From Ga0077527 sp038316355 (GTDB lineage: Bacteria > Pseudomonadota > Gammaproteobacteria > Burkholderiales > SG8-41), in contig JBBQAO010000006.1 in the NCBI GenBank assembly GCA_038316355.1, positions 1 through 64,000 of the forward strand: a DNA stretch of 64,000 nucleotides, read 5' to 3'. The notes beneath the pieces are model-generated. The model ran no database searches. It was given only the letters and a program-made list of their open reading frames with translations, and was not told the DNA's origin. Positions 54,787-62,433 of the stretch are shown piece by piece. The translations under genes and the position numbers were made by a program. Every line of letters begins with the position of its first letter. Position 1 is the first letter of the stretch.

Positions 54787-56301
54787 TCAGCCGAGGGTGA
54801 AATAGAACGTCGCGCCCTCTCCCGGTTTCGCGTCCACCCACACGCGGCCGCCATGTCGCGCCACGATGCGCTGAACGATGCTCAAACCGATTCCCGATCC
54901 TTCAAACTCCTCCCGGGAATGCAGACGCTGAAACGGGGCAAACAACTTGTCTGCATACCGCATGTCGAATCCGACGCCGTTGTCACGGACGAAATAGGCA
55001 TCGACATCATTCCATTGCGTGATTCCAAATTCGATACGCGCGCCATCCGCATTGGCAGTGAATTTCCAGGCGTTGCCAAGAAGATTTGCCACCAATATAC
55101 GGAACAGTCCCGGGTCCGCTGTTACCCGAAGACCCGGTTGCACCTGAGTGTCGATATGGCGTTGCTGCGGGGATTCGCGCAAGATGCATAGTTCCCGCTC
55201 CATCATTCCGCTCAGATCAAGCTCTTGACGGACCATCTCCACCCGTGACAGTCGAGACAAGTCCAGCAAATCGTGGATCAACCCCTCCATTTGCCGCACA
55301 CCGTCCGAGATCCTCTTCAGATTTTTCAACGTCGGCTCATCGACGCCCTTGGGAGCGCTGGCTACCACCATCTTGCTGAACCCGTTGATGACACGCAACG
55401 GTGCGCGCAAATCATGGGAAACCGAGTAGCTGAATGACTCCAGTTCCTGGTTGACCCGCTTGAACTCCGCGGTCTGATGGGCAATACGATTTTCGAGATC
55501 CGCGTTTGTCCGCCGTAATTCGGCTTCCGTGCCTTTGCGTCCGGTAATATCCATAAACGCGATGCTGAAATAGACAGGAAGTCCCTGATTTCCGAGAATG
55601 GTCCCGATAGAGACCCATACGCAATAATGTTCGCCATCCCTGCGCCTACCCCAGACCTCTCCCTGCCAGGTCCCATTGGCGTTCACCGCGCGCCATGCTT
55701 CATCAAAAATTCCCGTCCACTGCCACTCGGCGACAAATTCACCGATGGATCGACCGATCACCCAATCAGCGTCACACCCGGTAATTCGGCTGAACGCCGG
55801 ATTGACGAGAAAGATGCTGTTGTCGCAATCAATGATCATGATGCCTTCGGACGCGTGCAAAAAGACCCCGGCAGCCAGTTGCATCCTGTCTTCCGTCCGC
55901 CGGTGGCGATGGATATCGTGACAGGTTATGACCATCAGTCCCCGTTCTTGCGCAGGATCAAGCAATGGTGTCAGACTGATTGAAACCTCTAACGACGATC
56001 CATCGCAATGCAGGCAGGTCAACTGACGGCGAGCAGCGCGTCCACCGCGCATCAGGATGCTCAGATGCAGCGCGCTTTGTTCGCGCGCCTTGTCCTCGAC
56101 CAGTTTAAGGACTGAGGTGCCAACCATGTCGGTGGCCCTGTAGCCGAACAGGCGCTCCGCCGCGCGATTCCAGGCCTGCACCGTACTGTCAGCCGAGCAG
56201 CAGACGATCGCATCGACAGATTGCTCGACAAAGGAAGCCAGGCTCACTTCTGCCAACGCGCCGACCGCAACGGGTTTGTGGACTATTCCTTGTTCCGGCA
56301 T
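54787..56301 (-). CDS. Cytoplasmic PAS-PAS sensor histidine kinase
   Basis: The 504-residue kinase has two PAS domains (about 25-135 and 148-265). A HisKA domain with SVSHDLRAPLRVI (His near 290) follows, then an ATPase with NAWKFTA, DNGVGFD and GSGIGLS. No membrane segment is seen. The kinase core is closely related to the giant kinase at 38881-43479. GAGGAGAAG precedes the ATG. It is downstream of the REC-GGDEF-EAL gene on the same strand. Confidence 0.94.
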   Translation of the reverse strand: MPEQGIVHKPVAVGALAEVSLASFVEQSVDAIVCCSADSTVQAWNRAAERLFGYRATDMVGTSVLKLVEDKAREQSALHLSILMRGGRAARRQLTCLHCDGSSLEVSISLTPLLDPAQERGLMVITCHDIHRHRRTEDRMQLAAGVFLHASEGIMIIDCDNSIFLVNPAFSRITGCDADWVIGRSIGEFVAEWQWTGIFDEAWRAVNANGTWQGEVWGRRRDGEHYCVWVSIGTILGNQGLPVYFSIAFMDITGRKGTEAELRRTNADLENRIAHQTAEFKRVNQELESFSYSVSHDLRAPLRVINGFSKMVVASAPKGVDEPTLKNLKRISDGVRQMEGLIHDLLDLSRLSRVEMVRQELDLSGMMERELCILRESPQQRHIDTQVQPGLRVTADPGLFRILVANLLGNAWKFTANADGARIEFGITQWNDVDAYFVRDNGVGFDMRYADKLFAPFQRLHSREEFEGSGIGLSIVQRIVARHGGRVWVDAKPGEGATFYFTLG

Positions 56302-56563
56302 TCGATGCTTCTCCTCGCCACAAGATTACTTACGGGGGATGACAATTGCATGATTCGCCGGTCGAATCAAATCTAACAAAATGGTAGGTTTTTTATAACA
56401 AGCCTTTGATATTTAAAATATTTTTTATCAAAACCTGTCACAGCCAGTATGAAGCCTTACCGAAATGGGCGCGGATTGCGGCTCAACCGGTGAGAAAACT
56501 TTTTCCTTAACATCGGACTGCAACCGCCGGTGCCTCGTATGCGATCCTGGGCAAACTTTCCAC

Positions 56564-58717
56564 TCAACGCAGGAACTTGGCCTCGAACTTGTCTGCGGGC
56601 ATGGGAATTCCGAACAGATAGCCCTGCACCTCATCACAATGGTGCGCGCGCAGGAGATCAACCTGTTCTGCGGTTTCCACCCCTTCGGCGATCACGCGCA
56701 ACCGCAGACTATGTGCCATTGCAATGATGGCCCGCGTAATCGACACATCATCCGCGTTACCGGGGATATCCTTGATAAAGGAACGGTCGATCTTCACGTG
56801 GTCTATCGGAAATCGCTTGAGGTAACTGAGTGACGAGTAACCGGTTCCGAAGTCGTCTATCGCGAGCTGTATGCCTTGCGCCTTGAGTTTGCGCAACACA
56901 ATCGCTGCGTGTTCCGGGTTGTCCATCATCACGCTTTCGGTAATCTCCAGCTCCAGCCAGGTCGGATCGAGTTTGGTTTCTTCAAGCACGCGCGTCACGG
57001 TGGAATGGAAAATGTCCTGAACAAACTGCCGTGGCGAAAGATTCACTGCCACCCGCAGCGGCGGCGCACCCCGATCCCTCCACGATCTTACCTGCGCGCA
57101 GGCCGTGCGCAGCACCCACTCACCAATCGGCAGGATCAGGCCGGTCTCTTCAGCCAGTGGTATGAATTTGTCCGGCGGAATCATGCCCACCCCCGGCTGC
57201 CGCCAGCGCAACAGGGCTTCCATGCCGGTAATGCAGTTCGTTGTCAGATCGAACTTCGGCTGGTAATACAGTTCGAATTCGTCGCGCTCCAGAGCACGGC
57301 GCAAAAGCCGCTCCAGCACCAGCCGCTCGAACGAGCCCTGGTTCAACTTCGCGGAATAAAACTGGAAATTGTTCTTGCCCAGTTCCTTGGCCCGTGACAT
57401 CGCGCTGTCAGCGTTTTTCAATATGGTCTGTGCGCTCTGGCCGTCGCCCGGGAAAGCGCTGATGCCGATGCTGGCCGTGAGATGATAGTCGTTGTCCAGC
57501 AGCTGGATCGGTTCGGCGATCGCCGACAGCAGGCGCTGCGCTGTCTGCGCGGCATCTGCAGGCATCACACAGTCGCGGAGCATCACCACAAATTCATCGC
57601 CGCCGAACCGGGCCATGGTTGCGCGCCGCGGCAGCGCGTCGGCGACGCGTTTTGCGATCTGCCGCAAAATCGCGTCGCCGGAATCGTGACTCAGAGTGTC
57701 GTTGATCAGCTTGAACCGGTCGAGATCGATGAACAGCACTGCAACCTGTTTTCCGGAAAAAACCGACTCCGACAGCGCCTGCTCAAGAAGCTGGCTGAAC
57801 AGCAGCCGGTTCGGAAATCCGGTCAGTTCATCGTAGTTAGCGAGCTGCCTGATCCGCTCTTCCGCCCGCCTGCGGCCAGTGATGTCACGGATGATCCCGG
57901 CGAATTTGGTGTGGCTTTTTACGCGCATCACACCCAGGGTGAGTTCGATCGGAAACAGCCCGCCGCCGCGGCGGACCGCTCTCAGTTCGCGGCCTACACC
58001 CACAATTTCGCTTTTTCCCGGCAATCCCTCCTTCGACAATACGCAGGTCTGGATATCGCGTTGCCCGCTTGCACCGATCAGGGTATCTATGTTCAGCCCG
58101 ATCAGTTCCGACGCCTTCCAGTCAAACATCCGTTCGGCCGCGGCATTGACAAATTCGATGATCCCGCCTTCGTCAATCACAACGATGCCGTCTGCAGCGG
58201 TGTCGACAATCGATTTGATCATTGCCTCACTTGTGCGCAGATTTTCCTCCGCGGCCCGGCGCGCCTTGCGTTCGGCGGCGTCCGTCAATTCGCGATGCAC
58301 GGCCGGCAGCAGACGGCGCAGGTCATGCTTCATAACGTAATCATGGGCACCGGCACGCATTGCCTGCACCGCGGTATCCTCGCCGATGCGTCCGGATACC
58401 AGAATGAACGGAAGATCGGGGCAAAGGGACGAGACAATCTCCAGCGCCTCGAGTCCGTCGAACTGCGGCATCGAATAGTCCGAAATGACCAGATCCCAGT
58501 CCTGGCCCTGGAGTTGCCCGTTAACGCCGGCTCGCGTCCAGACGCGCTCCCAAGCCACATCATATCCGCCAGCAATGATCGCCTCCACGATGAGCAGCAC
58601 ATCGCCTTCACAATCATCGATGCACAGCACCCGCAACGGTTCGCGCTGCGGTGATTGTGTCCGGCAGGAGTCGCTGTTTCCCGTCGCCACCGCCGCGTAT
58701 CTGGCTGCCGGGATCAT
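56564..58717 (-). CDS. REC-PAS-GGDEF-EAL response regulator
   Basis: A response regulator whose output is c-di-GMP turnover. The 717 residues begin with a receiver domain (about 30-150, phospho-Asp in VISDYSMPQF). A PAS domain follows (about 165-285), a GGDEF domain with intact GGDEF (ARFGGDEFVVML), and an EAL domain with EALLRW, ELEITES, DDFGTGYS, AEGVETAEQ and DEVQGY, so both activities are possible. The start is ATG 58715-58717; GTG 58729 is an alternative. The histidine kinase gene just upstream (58772-59563) is its likely partner. Confidence 0.94.
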   Translation of the reverse strand: MIPAARYAAVATGNSDSCRTQSPQREPLRVLCIDDCEGDVLLIVEAIIAGGYDVAWERVWTRAGVNGQLQGQDWDLVISDYSMPQFDGLEALEIVSSLCPDLPFILVSGRIGEDTAVQAMRAGAHDYVMKHDLRRLLPAVHRELTDAAERKARRAAEENLRTSEAMIKSIVDTAADGIVVIDEGGIIEFVNAAAERMFDWKASELIGLNIDTLIGASGQRDIQTCVLSKEGLPGKSEIVGVGRELRAVRRGGGLFPIELTLGVMRVKSHTKFAGIIRDITGRRRAEERIRQLANYDELTGFPNRLLFSQLLEQALSESVFSGKQVAVLFIDLDRFKLINDTLSHDSGDAILRQIAKRVADALPRRATMARFGGDEFVVMLRDCVMPADAAQTAQRLLSAIAEPIQLLDNDYHLTASIGISAFPGDGQSAQTILKNADSAMSRAKELGKNNFQFYSAKLNQGSFERLVLERLLRRALERDEFELYYQPKFDLTTNCITGMEALLRWRQPGVGMIPPDKFIPLAEETGLILPIGEWVLRTACAQVRSWRDRGAPPLRVAVNLSPRQFVQDIFHSTVTRVLEETKLDPTWLELEITESVMMDNPEHAAIVLRKLKAQGIQLAIDDFGTGYSSLSYLKRFPIDHVKIDRSFIKDIPGNADDVSITRAIIAMAHSLRLRVIAEGVETAEQVDLLRAHHCDEVQGYLFGIPMPADKFEAKFLR

Positions 58718-58771
58718 CGGACCTGGCACCGGTTTGTGCCGGTAACCCGCGGGTTTGCGCTGCGGCTTTGT

Positions 58772-59563
58772 TCAGTCATTGGTCATACCATCCGCAAGTA
58801 TTGGGAAAGATACAAAAAAACGCGCCCCCTCGTCCTTGGCGCCTTCCGCCCAAACCAAACCGCCATGACGGCCAACGATGCGCGCGACGATAGCCAGCCC
58901 GGCGCCACCTCCTTCAAATTCATGGGACACATGCAGACGCTGAAAAATCCTGAACAGCCGGTCAGCAAATTTCATGTCGAAGCCAGCGCCATTGTCGGTT
59001 ACGCAGATGACGATATCCGTATTCTGCTTCCAGGCCGCGATTTCGATCTGTGGACATACGCGTCCGCGCGTGAATTTCACTGCGTTTCCCAGAAGCTGGA
59101 AGAGCACCCGGCGCAGCAGCATGCGATCGGCCCAGACCACCGGAAGGTCGCTCACCTGCCAGTCGATCCGACGATCCAGGATCAGTGGCGCCAGCTCGTC
59201 TATGACCTCGCCGATCATCGGTTGCAGGACGACCGGGGATTGCTTGAGTTCGCCGCTGGTATTACGGGCATAAATGAGAAGGTCATCAACCATCCGTGCC
59301 ATGTTTGCACACGCCGCAGAAATCTTGTCGAGGCATTGCCTGCTTTCTGCATCAAGCCCCGCTGTCGCACGGTTGCGGAACATCGCAACGAAGCCGTCAA
59401 TATGGCGTGCTGGAACACACAACTCATGCGACACCGAATAAATCAGCGCTTCCATGTCCCGGTTTGCGGCCGCGACGATACGGTCCTGCTGAACCAGCAC
59501 CGCACCACCGGCCGTTGCTGCCTGGGGCACTGAAGTCCCGTTGCTGTTGTTTTCATTGACCAT
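58772..59563 (-). CDS. Short histidine kinase without a sensor domain
   Basis: The 263-residue protein is little more than a kinase core: an H-box SVSHELCVPARHI (His near 45), dimerisation helices, and an ATPase domain with GNAVKFTR, DNGAGFD and GGGAGLA. The H-box departs from the usual SHDLRAPLR (HELCVPAR). It has no PAS, membrane or receiver domain, so it must receive its signal from a partner. It is co-directional with the REC-GGDEF-EAL gene (42-base gap). Confidence 0.92.
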   Translation of the reverse strand: MVNENNSNGTSVPQAATAGGAVLVQQDRIVAAANRDMEALIYSVSHELCVPARHIDGFVAMFRNRATAGLDAESRQCLDKISAACANMARMVDDLLIYARNTSGELKQSPVVLQPMIGEVIDELAPLILDRRIDWQVSDLPVVWADRMLLRRVLFQLLGNAVKFTRGRVCPQIEIAAWKQNTDIVICVTDNGAGFDMKFADRLFRIFQRLHVSHEFEGGGAGLAIVARIVGRHGGLVWAEGAKDEGARFFVSFPILADGMTND

Positions 59564-59664
59564 ACGATGTTGGGTTGCAGAATTGACGATCGCAGCTAAC
59601 TGACTGATTTACATTGGTTTTCATGCAACTCCCCGCTCACCGGCATCGGGCGCGCTTGCTGCCG

Positions 59665-59692
59665 CTACCTTGCTGACACTACCTTGCCGACA
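59665..59692. repeat. Tandem repeat, 14-bp unit, two copies
   Basis: CTACCTTGCTGACA is followed directly by CTACCTTGCCGACA, then a partial third copy (CTAC). One mismatch separates the copies. Confidence 0.8.
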
Positions 59693-59973
59693 CTACATTA
59701 AGCCCGCCATTTGTTCTTGCCGGCACGATCTCTCCTTACCTGTCGAATACCAGCCGGCGCCTGACGACTCGTGCCCGCAGCCATCCGCATTCGCAGCCTC
59801 TTGGAACGGGGGTCAGCGCATTCACCCTGCCTTTCAGATATCGGCACATGCGGGCCTGAACTTAAATTTCCCCACCGGCAGTCTCGAAAGGCGGAGGGCA
59901 TCGTATTCGTTTATCATGCCCGGGCTCACGGTTTTAGCATCCCGCTTGCATGTGACTTTCTACCCTTGACTTT

Positions 59974-60033
59974 CTTGGGCACAATCATCTTGGGCACGAT
60001 CATCTTGGGCACAATCATCTTGGGCACAATCAG
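59974..60033. repeat. Tandem repeat, 15-bp unit, four copies
   Basis: The unit CTTGGGCACAATCAT occurs at 59974, 59989, 60004 and 60019. Copy 2 has one change (A to G) and copy 4 ends CAG. The array lies 70 bases before the REC-HisKA_3 kinase start, in its promoter region. Confidence 0.92.
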
Positions 60034-60102
60034 TCTGTGGGTGGCAACTCTCTTGCGCTTAGAATTGCTGCAATTAAATACGCAAAGATAGCGATTTCTT
60101 CA

Positions 60103-61626
60103 ATGACCCGCCCGCTTCGTCTACTGCTGATTGAAGACTCCGAAGAAGATGCCGAACTGCTGCTCGCAGAGATCAAAAGTGGCGGTTACGCAATCACTTG
60201 CCTGCGAGTGGACTCTGCCGCCGCCACGCGTCGGGCACTGGCATCAGAGTCATGGAACATCGTGATCTCCGACTACTACATGCCCCAGTTCACCGGGCTT
60301 GACGCCGTACGGATCGTTCTGGAGCATGACCCCGATCTTCCAGTAATCATCACCTCCGGCAATATCGGCGAAGATATCGCGGTGGAGGCAATGCGCGCCG
60401 GGGCACGCGATTACATGATGAAAAACAATCTTTCCCGCCTGACCCCGGCCATCGACCGCGAACTGCACCAGAGCCAGTTCCAGCGCGAGGCACGGCGGGC
60501 AAGTCTGGCGCTGGAAGAAAATGAGGCGCGGTTTCGCGCCATTGTCTCGAATATTCCGGGCATGGTCGTGCAGTTGATAGTCAATGCAGGAGAACCCCTC
60601 CGCTTCACTTATGCAAGCGCCGGAATCAAGGATCTGCTTTCCACAACGCCCCAGGCACTTCTTGAAAGCAGCGACGTATTCTTCCGCCGGTTGCTTGACG
60701 GGGGACCATCTGGTCTGCTTCACCGCCTGGTTGAAAGTACACGGACTCTGCGACCGTTCTACTGGGAAGGCATGATCAACAACGGCACTGGCGATGTCAT
60801 CCACTGGCTCGGCGCACACATGAGTCCCTACCCGCTTGGCAGCGGTGCCGTCCAGTGGGACGGCATCATCCAGAATATTACCCAGCGCAAAAAAGCCGAA
60901 ATCGAGCTAAGACGCTCGCGTGAGCAACTCTCCGCGCTTTCCGCGCATTTGCAGAAGGCCAAGGAAACCGAACGCGCAAGGATTTCCCGTGAAGTGCATG
61001 ACGATATCGGCGGAAACCTTACAGCAATGAAATTCGACGTGCTTTGGCTGATCAATCGCCTGGGCAGTTCGGACGCCGAGGCCTTGACCAGGCTACAGTC
61101 GCTGGATGCACTCACAGCCCGCACCATGAATACGGCATCCCGCATTGCGCACGACCTGCGCCCCCCCCTTCTCGATCTGGGCCTGCTTGCCGCAGTGGAA
61201 TGGGAAGCGTCGGAATTTGCCAAACGCATGGGAATTCCATGCACGATCCAGTGCGAGGATGAAGAAATCGCGGTTGATCCGGAACGGGCCAATGCGCTGT
61301 TCAGCGTCTTCAGGGAAACCCTGACCAACATCACAAAACACTCATCGGCGACCCGCGTCGACGTGGAAATCGAAATTGACGATGAAAACTGCACCCTTAC
61401 CGTCGCCGACAACGGCCGCGGCATCACCCAGACGGATTTGCTCAAGGAAAAATCTTTCGGATTACGCGGTATGCTCGAACATGCGCGCAACCTGGGCGGC
61501 GAGATCACCTTTAACAGCAGCCCGAATTACGGCATGACGGTCATTGCACGATTGCCGCTGACTGTCACCACTCCCGATCAAGACAACCAGTACAGTCAAT
61601 CAGAATTGCCATGGTTAGAGTCATAA
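60103..61626 (+). CDS. REC-PAS-HisKA_3 hybrid sensor kinase
   Basis: The 507-residue protein begins with a receiver domain (about 6-125, phospho-Asp in VISDYYMPQF), then a PAS domain (about 145-265). A NarX/UhpB-type kinase follows: HisKA_3 with SREVHDDIGGNL (the phospho-His) and an ATPase with ETLTNITKHS, DNGRGI and SFGLRGML. No membrane segment is present. The receiver is closely related to that of the REC-GGDEF-EAL protein across the divergent gap. The start is ATG 60103; the upstream frame is noncoding repeats. It overlaps the NarL-type gene by 16 bases. Confidence 0.94.
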   Translation: MTRPLRLLLIEDSEEDAELLLAEIKSGGYAITCLRVDSAAATRRALASESWNIVISDYYMPQFTGLDAVRIVLEHDPDLPVIITSGNIGEDIAVEAMRAGARDYMMKNNLSRLTPAIDRELHQSQFQREARRASLALEENEARFRAIVSNIPGMVVQLIVNAGEPLRFTYASAGIKDLLSTTPQALLESSDVFFRRLLDGGPSGLLHRLVESTRTLRPFYWEGMINNGTGDVIHWLGAHMSPYPLGSGAVQWDGIIQNITQRKKAEIELRRSREQLSALSAHLQKAKETERARISREVHDDIGGNLTAMKFDVLWLINRLGSSDAEALTRLQSLDALTARTMNTASRIAHDLRPPLLDLGLLAAVEWEASEFAKRMGIPCTIQCEDEEIAVDPERANALFSVFRETLTNITKHSSATRVDVEIEIDDENCTLTVADNGRGITQTDLLKEKSFGLRGMLEHARNLGGEITFNSSPNYGMTVIARLPLTVTTPDQDNQYSQSELPWLES

Positions 61627-62243
61627 TTGTTGACGACCACGCCATCCTCCGTCGGGGATTGGCACAGATCATCAACGAAAGCGGGACGTTAAGAGTCGAA
61701 GGAGAAGCGGAAACCAGCTCCCAGGCACTGAAGGTGCTCAGGAAAACACCGTGCGAGGTGGTGGTCCTCGACATTTCCCTTCCGGACCGCAACGGTATCG
61801 AGACGCTGAAGCTGATCCGCAAGGAATTTCCCCGGTTGAAGATACTGGTACTTTCAATGCACCCCGAGAACCAGTATGCGCTGCACGCCCTCAAGGCAGG
61901 CGCTGCGGGTTATCTGACCAAACAGAGCGCACCTGCTGAACTGGTGAAAGCGATCGAGCAGGTCAGCCGCAATCGAAAATACGTAACTGCGGCAGTTGCC
62001 GAGGAACTGGCCAACTCGATTGGCGACGACGATATCGAGGCTCCGCACAAGAAATTATCGATCCGTGAATACCAGACCCTGTGTCTGATCGCATCGGGAA
62101 AATCACTCACGGAAATAGGCCAGCAGATGGCCATCAGTGTCAAGACGGTCAGTGTCTATCGCGGCCGCGTTCTCGAAAAAATGCGGATGAAACACAATGC
62201 GGAGCTGACGCATTACGCGATAAAAAACAATATCGTCAACTAG
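61611..62243 (+). CDS. NarL/FixJ-family response regulator
   Basis: The 210-residue regulator has a receiver domain (1-120, phospho-Asp in VVVLDISLPDRNG) and a LuxR-type helix-turn-helix (about 147-205, LSIREYQTLCLIASGKS to SVKTVSVYRGRVLEKM). It overlaps the kinase gene by 16 bases, so the pair is a clear two-component system. The family binds DNA as dimers; its targets are unknown, but the nearby 15-bp repeats are a possible one. Confidence 0.96.
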   Translation: MVRVIIVDDHAILRRGLAQIINESGTLRVEGEAETSSQALKVLRKTPCEVVVLDISLPDRNGIETLKLIRKEFPRLKILVLSMHPENQYALHALKAGAAGYLTKQSAPAELVKAIEQVSRNRKYVTAAVAEELANSIGDDDIEAPHKKLSIREYQTLCLIASGKSLTEIGQQMAISVKTVSVYRGRVLEKMRMKHNAELTHYAIKNNIVN

Positions 62244-62433
62244 TTACACCTCTTTTGAGCAGGATTGCACGGTCGCGATCCCGCCGCGGAAGCCGCCTTC
62301 CGCCTCCCCTGCATAAGAAGCGCTTACGGATTCAAGTTTTGCCTGCATCCAGCCGATAAGTTGACTAATCAGATGAACTTGATCGATCGCTTGGCGTGGT
62401 AACGGCTCGCCCAATCGGGAAAAGGGGAACGGG

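Larger units (their letters stand above)
59564..60102. other. 539-base noncoding region between two divergent signalling operons
   Basis: No convincing gene is found. It contains two sets of short tandem repeats: a 14-bp unit twice at 59665-59692 and a 15-bp unit four times at 59974-60033. It must also hold the promoters of both divergent operons. A 106-codon open frame at 59771-60091 runs through the 15-bp repeats and ends before the kinase gene; nothing supports it as a gene. Confidence 0.6.

Noticed and set aside
59771..60091. 106-codon open frame before the HisKA_3 kinase gene
   Set aside because: Much of its C-terminus is simply the translated 15-bp tandem repeat; no ribosome site or family match.
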